Assembly: GCA_905204385.1 (NCBI GenBank)
Contig: CAJKZL010000231.1
Coordinates: 1 to 5,807 of the forward strand
Direction of reading: 5' to 3'
Source: an uncultured Odoribacter sp.
Lineage (GTDB): Bacteria; Bacteroidota; Bacteroidia; Bacteroidales; Marinifilaceae
DNA: 5,807 nucleotides
The first letter of the stretch is position 1. Each line of letters opens with the position of its first letter. The notes below the pieces were generated by a model. The model ran no database searches. It saw only the letters and a program-made list of their open reading frames with translations, and was not told where the DNA came from. This document shows, one piece after another, positions 1 through 5,013 of this stretch. The translations under genes were made by a program, and so were the position numbers.

Positions 1-483
1 GCGACCGTCTTGTTACAAAAAATACCGGCAGGCGTATTACTGGTCGATAATGATCTGAAATTCTCCGATATGAACAGCTGTTGTGCCGACCTGCTGGGAG
101 AGGATGTCGTCATGGTCTACGAAGCTTCGCCCGGATTACAAGGCGTCGAATTGGACAAAATCTGTAGCTTCACCGACCTCTTCCGCACAGTATTGAACAC
201 AGGTAAAGAGATCACGGAACGGCAAATCCGGGAAGGCGACAAGATTTGGCTATTGTCCGTGTATAATATCCAGTCCCATCACCTGGTATTCGGCATCCTG
301 CAGGACCTGAGAGAACCTTTCGTGCGGCAGGAATGGATGTTGGAACAAACTCAGGAGGTTATCCAGAAATACATGTCTACCGTACAACAGGTGGCTTGTC
401 TGCTGGGTGAAAACGCCGCCTATACCGATACCACCCTCCGCTCGGTCATGGCCGCTACGGAAGCGAAATTGAAAGAAGTCTAA
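1..483 (+). CDS. C-terminal PAS region of a probable sensory group C [FeFe] hydrogenase (5' truncated by window edge)
   Basis: The reading frame is open from base 1 with no credible start (only a TTG at 10), so this is the tail of a longer protein; 160 codons are visible. Residues of about 4-105 look like a PAS sensor domain, with a typical opening (QKIPAGVLLVDNDLKF, then a conserved asparagine near NSCCADLLG). Residues of about 108-160 form a helical tail (VQQVACLLGENAA). Group C (HydS-type) [FeFe] hydrogenases are known to carry a C-terminal PAS domain after their Fe-S and H-cluster domains and to be encoded beside a PP2C phosphatase, as here. The hydrogenase part lies outside the window, so that identity is inferred from the PAS-tail type and the neighbours. 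The likely role is H2 or redox sensing in the cytoplasm, signalling through the next gene. Alternative: an unrelated PAS regulator. Confidence 0.72.
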   Translation, partial: ATVLLQKIPAGVLLVDNDLKFSDMNSCCADLLGEDVVMVYEASPGLQGVELDKICSFTDLFRTVLNTGKEITERQIREGDKIWLLSVYNIQSHHLVFGILQDLREPFVRQEWMLEQTQEVIQKYMSTVQQVACLLGENAAYTDTTLRSVMAATEAKLKEV

Positions 484-486
484 AAA

Positions 487-506
487 TTACCGAAGACGTC
501 CGGTAA
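487..506 (+). other. Small inverted repeat between sensor and phosphatase genes
   Basis: TTACCG at 487-492 and CGGTAA at 501-506 are perfect inverted copies flanking an 8-base loop that itself contains the palindrome GACGTC. The repeat sits 4 bases after the sensor stop codon and about 25 bases before the phosphatase start. No T-run follows, so it is not a convincing terminator. It could be an RNA-processing or stability element or a protein-binding dyad. A 6-bp stem may also occur by chance. Confidence 0.25.
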
Positions 507-530
507 CCGGAAAACATTGTAATTCGCCCC

Positions 531-1709
531 ATGAAAGGAAATGACATATTCATAGAAGTTGAATGCTTCCAAAAAAACAAAGCCGGCAATATCGTCTGCG
601 GAGACAGTTTCATGTCGCAGAAAATTCCGGAAGAAAACCGCATCATCAGCGTACTGTCGGACGGCTTAGGGAGCGGCATCAAAGCCAGCGTACTATCTAC
701 TATGACGGCAACCATGGCGATGAATTATATCGCCATGAACGAAAGCATCCTTCAAACCGCTTTATCCATCATCCATACCTTGCCCAAAGATCTGGTCCGC
801 AAAATCAGTTATTCCACTTTTTGTATACTCGATATCGATTGTTTCGGAAATGCCAAAGTCATCGAATACGAATGTCCCGGCGTTTATCTTTTCCGTCAGG
901 GAAAAGCCATCGACATAAAAAAGGAAAAGATACCGGTGGTCCGCGAAGACCTGGAAAACACTTCCCTCTGGGTGTCTACCTTCAAACTCGAACAGGAGGA
1001 CCGGCTGATCTGTTTTTCCGACGGAGTTTCCCAATCGGGTATGGGCACTCCTCAGATGCCTTTCGGCTGGGACCGGGAGGTGGAAAGCTATATTGGCGGA
1101 CTCCTTCGGCAATATCCGGGGATATCCGCAAACGAAATGGCCCGAAAAATAGTTTTAAGGGCCGAACGCAACGACAATTACCATTTGCTGGACGACACCA
1201 GTTGCTGCGTGGTGTATCGCCGGATTCCCCGCAATCTGCTGATATGTACCGGTCCTCCCTATGATGAAAAAAAAGACCGGTATCTGGCCGAAACCGTCAG
1301 AGACTTCAAAGGCAAAAAAGCCCTTTGCGGAGGGACCACTGCAACCATTGTCTCCCGGGAACTCCATTTACCGCTCCACGTCAGCCTGGACATCATCGAT
1401 AAAGAATTGCCTCCCCTCTCGGAAATGGAAGGCATAGATCTGGTCACCGAAGGGATTCTCACCCTGAGCAAAGTGGAACGGCTGCTCAGACAGGGAATGC
1501 CCGAAAAATCCGCAGGACCTGCCCACGCATTGGTGAAATTGCTGCAAAACAGTGACAAGATTACCTTTATCGTCGGAACCCGCATAAATGTGGCTCATCA
1601 GGATCCCAACCTCCCCGTGGAACTCGAAATCCGCCGCAATGTAGTTAAGAAAATAAAACATTTATTAGAAACGAAATATCTGAAAGATGTAGAAATTACT
1701 TATCTTTGA
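531..1709 (+). CDS. SpoIIE/PP2C-family serine phosphatase linked to sensory hydrogenase
   Basis: 392 aa. Residues 1-231 form a PP2C-like SpoIIE domain: the early GD pair (G24-D25), the metal-binding motif SDGLGSG (43-49), a second SDG (163-165) and the closing DDTSCCVV (221-228) are all present, so the catalytic metal site looks intact. Residues of about 232-392 form a separate domain with TGPP, CGGTTATIV and GIDLVTEGILTL stretches; I recall similar tails in phosphatases encoded next to HydS hydrogenases. No membrane segment is seen, so it is probably cytosolic. ATG at 531 is the first plausible start, since an in-frame TAA lies at 504-506. The gap to the sensor gene is 47 bp, so co-transcription is likely. 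The expected role is dephosphorylation of a phosphoserine or phosphothreonine partner (for example an anti-sigma antagonist) in response to the sensor; no such partner or kinase is in the window. Confidence 0.88.
   Translation: MKGNDIFIEVECFQKNKAGNIVCGDSFMSQKIPEENRIISVLSDGLGSGIKASVLSTMTATMAMNYIAMNESILQTALSIIHTLPKDLVRKISYSTFCILDIDCFGNAKVIEYECPGVYLFRQGKAIDIKKEKIPVVREDLENTSLWVSTFKLEQEDRLICFSDGVSQSGMGTPQMPFGWDREVESYIGGLLRQYPGISANEMARKIVLRAERNDNYHLLDDTSCCVVYRRIPRNLLICTGPPYDEKKDRYLAETVRDFKGKKALCGGTTATIVSRELHLPLHVSLDIIDKELPPLSEMEGIDLVTEGILTLSKVERLLRQGMPEKSAGPAHALVKLLQNSDKITFIVGTRINVAHQDPNLPVELEIRRNVVKKIKHLLETKYLKDVEITYL
1679..1708 (+). promoter_or_regulatory. Candidate Bacteroidota-type promoter for the catalytic hydrogenase genes
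   Basis: TATCTTTG at 1701-1708 matches the Bacteroidota -7 consensus TAnnTTTG exactly. A -33-like TCTG (consensus TTTG) lies at 1679-1682, 18 bases upstream, close to usual spacing. It overlaps the last codons and stop of the phosphatase gene, placing transcription start near 1714 and giving a leader of roughly 90 bases before the [2Fe-2S] gene. It would let the three downstream genes be expressed apart from the sensor and phosphatase. The call rests on consensus matching only. Confidence 0.45.
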
Positions 1710-1719
1710 CCCCCGCAAC

Positions 1720-1781
1720 ACACTAACATTTATCGACTAACGCTCAATTGCCGGGACTCGGAAATTTCCGGTCTTTAGTGT
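1720..1781 (+). promoter_or_regulatory. Possible structured leader or intergenic hairpin upstream of the [2Fe-2S] gene
   Basis: ACACTAA at 1720-1726 can pair with TTAGTGT at 1775-1781 (7 bp), enclosing a hairpin around the perfect 12-bp palindrome CGGAAATTTCCG at 1759-1770. An alternative stem pairs CCGGGA (1751-1756) with TTCCGG (1766-1771). A partial direct repeat of the palindrome (TCGGAATTTT, 1781-1790) follows. If transcription starts near 1714 this is a folded 5' leader. If it comes only from upstream, the hairpin followed by a short T stretch could act as a weak terminator. The palindrome could equally be a protein operator. No known riboswitch class was recognised. Confidence 0.33.
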
Positions 1782-1806
1782 CGGAATTTTGCCAAATAAC
1801 GTGTTT

Positions 1807-2064
1807 ATGAAAAAAATGGAATTAAAGTTGAGTGCCGGAACGATGTGCTATGTGATGGGAGGAGCCCAATTGATGGAAATCAAAGATTTACTTTCTGCTG
1901 AAGAATTGGAATATATCGATATTTCTTATACTCCTTGTCTGCAGCAATGCCAAAACGGGGAAAAGCCACCCTTCGCCCAACTGGACGGAGAAATATTGCA
2001 AGGAATAAGTATTGAAACATTATTACGAATCATAAAAGAAAAACTTAACGATGCTGTACGATAA
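1807..2064 (+). CDS. Small thioredoxin-like [2Fe-2S] ferredoxin (NuoE C-terminal-like) with one cysteine missing
   Basis: 85 aa from ATG 1807. That start is preferred over in-frame TTG 1789 and GTG 1801, and ATG 1816 is also possible; no Shine-Dalgarno is seen, as usual in this phylum. It resembles the thioredoxin-fold [2Fe-2S] domain of NuoE/HydA-partner proteins, which bind the cluster through C-x4-C and C-x3-C. The second pair is present (C44 and C48, PCLQQC), as is the second cysteine of the first pair (C14 in GTMCYVMGGA). The first ligand position is serine (S9), so only three of four canonical cysteines remain. The protein probably relays electrons to or from the hydrogenase whose gene overlaps it by 14 bp, suggesting translational coupling and possibly a complex. 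Cluster binding is uncertain, though serine can ligate some Fe-S clusters. Confidence 0.78.
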   Translation: MKKMELKLSAGTMCYVMGGAQLMEIKDLLSAEELEYIDISYTPCLQQCQNGEKPPFAQLDGEILQGISIETLLRIIKEKLNDAVR

Positions 2065-3466
2065 TTTTGCGATGCTCACGAAACGGGAGCTACTGATCCG
2101 TATTGTGAAATTGTTGAAAGAGGACGAATTGATCACCAAGCTGAAATACCTGCCGGTGGAAATGCGTCCCCGCAACAAGCGACCGGTGAGATGCTGCATC
2201 CACAAAGACCGTTACATTCTAAAACATAAAATCATTTCCATTCTGGGTTTCGAGATCACGGATGAGGAAATCGACCTGATCCATCTCTCCGATTTCGCCC
2301 GGATGGCCATGGCCAATAAAAATACCAAGGAAAATATTCTTTCCGTGGTGCACGAAGCCTGTAGCGCCTGCATACAATCCCAATATGCCGTCACCAATCT
2401 CTGCCGCGGATGCGAAGGCCGCCCCTGTGTGATGAACTGTCCGAAAACCGCCATCTCCTTTATCGGTGGAAAAGCCAGCATCAGTAGTGAAGATTGCGTA
2501 AGTTGCGGCCTTTGCCAGAAAGTATGTCCCTACCATGCGATTGTGTATACTCCCGTGCCTTGCGAGGACGTATGTCCGGTGAAAGCCATCAGCAAAGATG
2601 CCGAAGGAGTCGAACAAATCGATAAAGAAAAATGTATTTATTGCGGCAAGTGCATGCAGGCATGCCCCTATGGCGCCATTATGGAGCGTTCTAAAATCAT
2701 CGACATTCATAAATCCCTGAGCAACCCGAAAAGAAAAATTATCGCTATTCCCGCTCCGGCCATATACGGACAATTTAATGCAACGCCGGGACAAGTGCTG
2801 GCGGCAATCAAGCAGATCGGTTTCGACGATGTGATCGAAGTGGCCTTGGGGGCCGAAATCACGGCTGCCAATGAAGCAAAGGAACTGCAGGAAAAAATGC
2901 ACGAAGGTCAGGCTTTCATGACCACATCTTGTTGTCCGGCCTATACCGGCTGGGTGGACAAACATGCTTCCATGCTGAAACCGTTCGTCTCCGAAACCCG
3001 CAGCCCCATGGTGTATGCTGCCCGGTATGCCAAAGAAAAATATCCGGATGCTGAAGTGGTCTTCATCGGCCCCTGCCTCGCCAAACGCCATGAAGCCGAT
3101 TCCGTTCCGGAAGTGGACTATGTAATGAGTTTCGAAGAACTGGGAGCCTTTATGGTGGCCTACAATATCGACGTGCCCAATTGCAGCGAAAAAGAACTGA
3201 ATCAGGAAGTCACCAAATATGGACGAGGATTTGCCCAGGCAGGAGGCGTACGCGCTGCTGTAGTAAATGCTGTCGGCGATCGATACACTACCGCTTCCAT
3301 CGAAGGGTTGGATAAAAAGAACCACGCCCTGCTAAAAAGCATGGCCCGCAAACCGGATGCACAGTTTGTCGAAGTGATGGCCTGCGACGGAGGGTGTATC
3401 AACGGCCCCTGTTCCCTGGCTCCGCTCACGCTCGCCAAACGACAGATCAAGAAAATCCTGGAATAA
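2051..3466 (+). CDS. [FeFe] hydrogenase, group B (B1/B3-like), catalytic subunit
   Basis: 471 aa. This is a cytoplasmic enzyme that interconverts H2 with protons and electrons. Residues of about 104-205 are ferredoxin-like: C118/C121/C126/C130, C149/C152/C155/C159, C171/C175 and C195/C198/C201/C205. The H-cluster domain follows (about 228-471) with all three signatures: L1 TSCCP (292-296), L2 GPCLAKRHE (340-348) and L3 VMACDGGCINGPC (442-454). C295, C342, C445 and C449 are the expected [4Fe-4S]H ligands and C294 the proton-relay cysteine. L2 has glycine where group A enzymes have methionine, and L1 reads CCPAYTGW, which fits group B rather than group A. ATG 2051 overlaps the previous gene by 14 bp; ATG 2072 is an alternative. 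Group B enzymes are usually thought to be ferredoxin-linked H2 producers in gut anaerobes. Maturation needs HydEFG, absent here. Confidence 0.9.
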   Translation: MLYDNFAMLTKRELLIRIVKLLKEDELITKLKYLPVEMRPRNKRPVRCCIHKDRYILKHKIISILGFEITDEEIDLIHLSDFARMAMANKNTKENILSVVHEACSACIQSQYAVTNLCRGCEGRPCVMNCPKTAISFIGGKASISSEDCVSCGLCQKVCPYHAIVYTPVPCEDVCPVKAISKDAEGVEQIDKEKCIYCGKCMQACPYGAIMERSKIIDIHKSLSNPKRKIIAIPAPAIYGQFNATPGQVLAAIKQIGFDDVIEVALGAEITAANEAKELQEKMHEGQAFMTTSCCPAYTGWVDKHASMLKPFVSETRSPMVYAARYAKEKYPDAEVVFIGPCLAKRHEADSVPEVDYVMSFEELGAFMVAYNIDVPNCSEKELNQEVTKYGRGFAQAGGVRAAVVNAVGDRYTTASIEGLDKKNHALLKSMARKPDAQFVEVMACDGGCINGPCSLAPLTLAKRQIKKILE

Positions 3467-3482
3467 CATAACGAAGATCTCT

Positions 3483-4067
3483 ATGAAAATAGTCGCATTC
3501 AACGGCAGTCCCCGCAAAGGCGGTAATACCGAACAACTCATCGAAGAAGTGTTTAAACCGATCCGGGAAGCCGGCATCGAAACCGAACTGGTCCAGTTGG
3601 GAGGAAAACTTTTGCGGGGATGTGCTTCCTGTTACACCTGTTTCAAAACCAGGGACGGACAATGCGCCATCCAAAACGACGGGATGAATGAATATATCCG
3701 CAAAGCCCAGCAGGCAGACGCCATTATTCTGGCCTCCCCGACGTATTATGGAAGCGTGAGCGCTGAAATGAAAGCATTCATGGACCGCTTAGGATTGACA
3801 ACGATAGGACAGGGCCGGACCCTCACCCGCAAAATCGGAGCGGCGGTCATCAGTGTCCGCCGAGGCGGCGCCGTCACGGTTTACGACGAACTCAACCGTT
3901 TTATGCTCGGAAGCGGCATGATCGTTCCGGGGTCTACTTACTGGAATTTCGGTATAGGTGAAATGCCTGGCGAAGTGTATAGCGATGCCGAAGGACTGCG
4001 CAATATGAAAGACTTAGGGATGCAATTAGCCTGGCTGATGAAAATCGTAGAACAGGCCAAAGCCTAG
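3483..4067 (+). CDS. Iron-sulfur flavoprotein (Isf-type), flavodoxin-fold FMN protein
   Basis: 194 aa, a usual length for the family. The N-terminus has the FMN-phosphate loop of NADPH-dependent FMN reductase-like proteins (FNGSPRKGGNT, residues 6-16), and SPTYYGSVSAEMKAFMDR (85-102) is the typical second flavin-contacting segment. Between them lies a compact cysteine cluster C47-x2-C50-x2-C53-x7-C61, matching the C-x2-C-x2-C-x(4-7)-C motif that binds a [4Fe-4S] cluster in Methanosarcina iron-sulfur flavoprotein. Isf proteins accept electrons from ferredoxin and can reduce O2 or peroxide. The gene starts 16 bp after the hydrogenase stop with no promoter visible, so it is probably the last gene of that transcript. 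It may be an electron partner or a protective oxidase for the oxygen-sensitive hydrogenase (inference). A plain NAD(P)H:flavin or quinone reductase role is an alternative. Confidence 0.82.
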   Translation: MKIVAFNGSPRKGGNTEQLIEEVFKPIREAGIETELVQLGGKLLRGCASCYTCFKTRDGQCAIQNDGMNEYIRKAQQADAIILASPTYYGSVSAEMKAFMDRLGLTTIGQGRTLTRKIGAAVISVRRGGAVTVYDELNRFMLGSGMIVPGSTYWNFGIGEMPGEVYSDAEGLRNMKDLGMQLAWLMKIVEQAKA

Positions 4068-4079
4068 ACACCTCCGGAC

Positions 4080-4180
4080 TGCAAAGCTGGAGAAATTATG
4101 CAAACGAACTTATACCGCTAAACGCGGCCGGGGCTAGAAACCGCACGTTTCAGATATCATACCCCAACTCCAGCTTTGCA
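4080..4180. repeat. 13-bp perfect inverted repeat spanning the convergent gap
   Basis: TGCAAAGCTGGAG at 4080-4092 is repeated in perfect reverse complement at 4168-4180, separated by 75 bp. The left arm is noncoding, just after the flavoprotein stop; the right arm is inside the last codons of the sufT-like gene (encoding the AKLEL segment near its C-terminus). Identity ends sharply on both sides. A pair this long is unlikely by chance in so short a gap. It could close a large RNA structure on either transcript or be a relic of a small inversion or duplication. Confidence 0.5.
4120..4150. terminator. Hairpin in the convergent intergenic gap, possible bidirectional terminator
   Basis: AAACGCGG (4120-4127) can pair with CCGCACGTTT (4141-4150) as a 5 + 3 bp stem with a two-base bulge and a GC-rich loop. 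It lies between the stop codons of two convergent operons, where a terminator is expected, with three T's at the end on the + strand and three A's at the start (T's on the - strand). There is no long T-run, so intrinsic termination is not clear. A small stem CCGC/GCGG at 4115-4127 competes with it. Confidence 0.3.
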
Positions 4181-4464
4181 ATCTCGCTCATCCGATCGGG
4201 GGTCCAGGCCGGCTCGAAAACCAAATTGACAGTGGCTTCCTCGATACCGTCGACTTCCATCACTACATCGTGGACCTGCTGGACGATTTCGTCGGCAATC
4301 GGACATCCCGGAGCAGTCAAGGTCATATGAATGATAACCTCGGCAGGCTTAGGAAATTCTATATCGTATATTAAACCCAGTTCCCAGATATTGACCGGTA
4401 TTTCAGGGTCATAAACCGTACTGAGTTTCTCTATAATCAAATCTCTGGTTATACTTGCAGTCAT
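4150..4464 (-). CDS. sufT: SufT-like DUF59/MIP18-family Fe-S assembly protein
   Basis: 104 aa, a complete single-domain MIP18/DUF59 protein of normal length. Family hallmarks are visible: DPEIPVNIWELGLIY (19-33), the cysteine motif TAPGCP (50-55, with C54 the conserved reactive or binding cysteine), and the C-terminal EPAWTPDRMSE (84-94). DUF59 proteins of this type (SufT, also the PaaD/MIP18 group) assist Fe-S cluster maturation, and in Bacteroidota the gene commonly sits in the suf locus. The start is the ATG at 4462-4464, 11 bp after the sufE stop, with no promoter between, so it should be co-transcribed with sufE. The gene symbol rests on family and context; no phenotype can be read from sequence. 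Its 3' end carries one arm of an inverted repeat. Confidence 0.88.
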   Translation of the reverse strand: MTASITRDLIIEKLSTVYDPEIPVNIWELGLIYDIEFPKPAEVIIHMTLTAPGCPIADEIVQQVHDVVMEVDGIEEATVNLVFEPAWTPDRMSEIAKLELGYDI

Positions 4465-4475
4465 ACCGGTTGATT

Positions 4476-4901
4476 TTAACGGTTCAGCTTTGCTTCGGCA
4501 GCAATCGCATACAACTTGATTTGTTTCACCATAGACAACAATCCGTTCGAACGGGTCGGCGAAAGATGTTGTGTCAATCCGATCCGGTCGATGAACATCA
4601 GATCGGCTTTTGCAATATCCGCCGGTTTTTGCCCGGAAAAAACCCGTATCAGCAATCCGGCAATCCCTTTGGTAATGATAGCATCGCTATCCGCTGTAAA
4701 ATAAAGCCGGTCGTCCTTCATCTCTGCATGAAACCAGACTCTGGATTGACATCCTTTGATCAGATTGTCATCTGTCTTATGAGCTTCGTCCATTCCCTCC
4801 AATCCCGAACCGATCTCGATCAAATAAGCATATTTATCCATCCAGTCGTCAAAGACCGAAAACTCATCCACTATTTCTTGTTCAATTTCTTCTATAGTCA
4901 T
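4476..4901 (-). CDS. sufE: SufE-family sulfur acceptor for cysteine desulfurase
   Basis: 141 aa, full length for SufE. The protein takes persulfide sulfur from the SufS cysteine and passes it to the SufBC(D) scaffold in the cytoplasm. The acceptor cysteine is C51 in IKGCQSRVW (48-56), the invariant SufE/CsdE motif. An N-terminal helix region (EEIEQEIVDEF), YLIEIG (26-31) and the C-terminal SPTRSNGLLSMV (114-125) also agree with the family. The gene lies 112 bp downstream of the sufS stop and has its own candidate promoter, then runs into the sufT-like gene. The start ATG at 4899-4901 fits the family N-terminus. CsdE is the main alternative name, but adjacency to a SufS-type desulfurase favours SufE. 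Confidence 0.93.
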   Translation of the reverse strand: MTIEEIEQEIVDEFSVFDDWMDKYAYLIEIGSGLEGMDEAHKTDDNLIKGCQSRVWFHAEMKDDRLYFTADSDAIITKGIAGLLIRVFSGQKPADIAKADLMFIDRIGLTQHLSPTRSNGLLSMVKQIKLYAIAAEAKLNR

Positions 4902-4924
4902 TGTTCAATGATCGTTAAACCCTG

Positions 4925-4956
4925 CAAAGGTATAACAGAATTTCCGGATATCCATA
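4925..4956 (-). promoter_or_regulatory. Candidate Bacteroidota-type promoter for sufE-sufT
   Basis: On the minus strand TACCTTTG (4932 down to 4925) matches TAnnTTTG exactly. A weak -33 element TATG (4956-4953) lies 20 bases upstream, and an eight-base A-tract lies further upstream (within 4964-4972). Transcription would start about 15-20 bases before the sufE ATG, leaving a short leader. It lies in the 112-bp gap between sufS and sufE, so the two can be expressed at different levels. No Fur- or IscR-like operator was recognised. Confidence 0.5.
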
Positions 4957-5013
4957 AGGAGACCTTTTTTTTGCCAAACGCAAATACAAGGTATCGCCGG
5001 GCCTCTTCATTCA

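Noticed and set aside
484..530. A separate promoter for the phosphatase gene in the 47-bp gap
   Set aside because: No TAnnTTTG-like box is present; only a small inverted repeat is seen, so co-transcription with the sensor gene is simpler.
563..1264. Second + strand open frame (233 codons) inside the phosphatase gene
   Set aside because: Its translation is rich in Arg, Ser and His without domain motifs, while the overlapping frame carries intact PP2C signatures.
1789..1806. Upstream TTG or GTG starts for the [2Fe-2S] gene
   Set aside because: The added residues (LPNNVF) do not extend any family feature, and ATG at 1807 gives the normal short N-terminus before the first beta strand.
2219..3325. 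Long (368-codon) open frame on the minus strand opposite the hydrogenase gene
   Set aside because: It is fully antisense to a gene with clear H-cluster motifs, has a low-complexity His/Phe/Gly-rich composition typical of a shadow frame, and shows no recognisable domain.
4964..4972. T-run on the + strand as an intrinsic terminator
   Set aside because: No gene reads into it on the + strand and no strong GC-rich hairpin precedes it; on the minus strand it is an A-tract upstream of the sufE promoter candidate.
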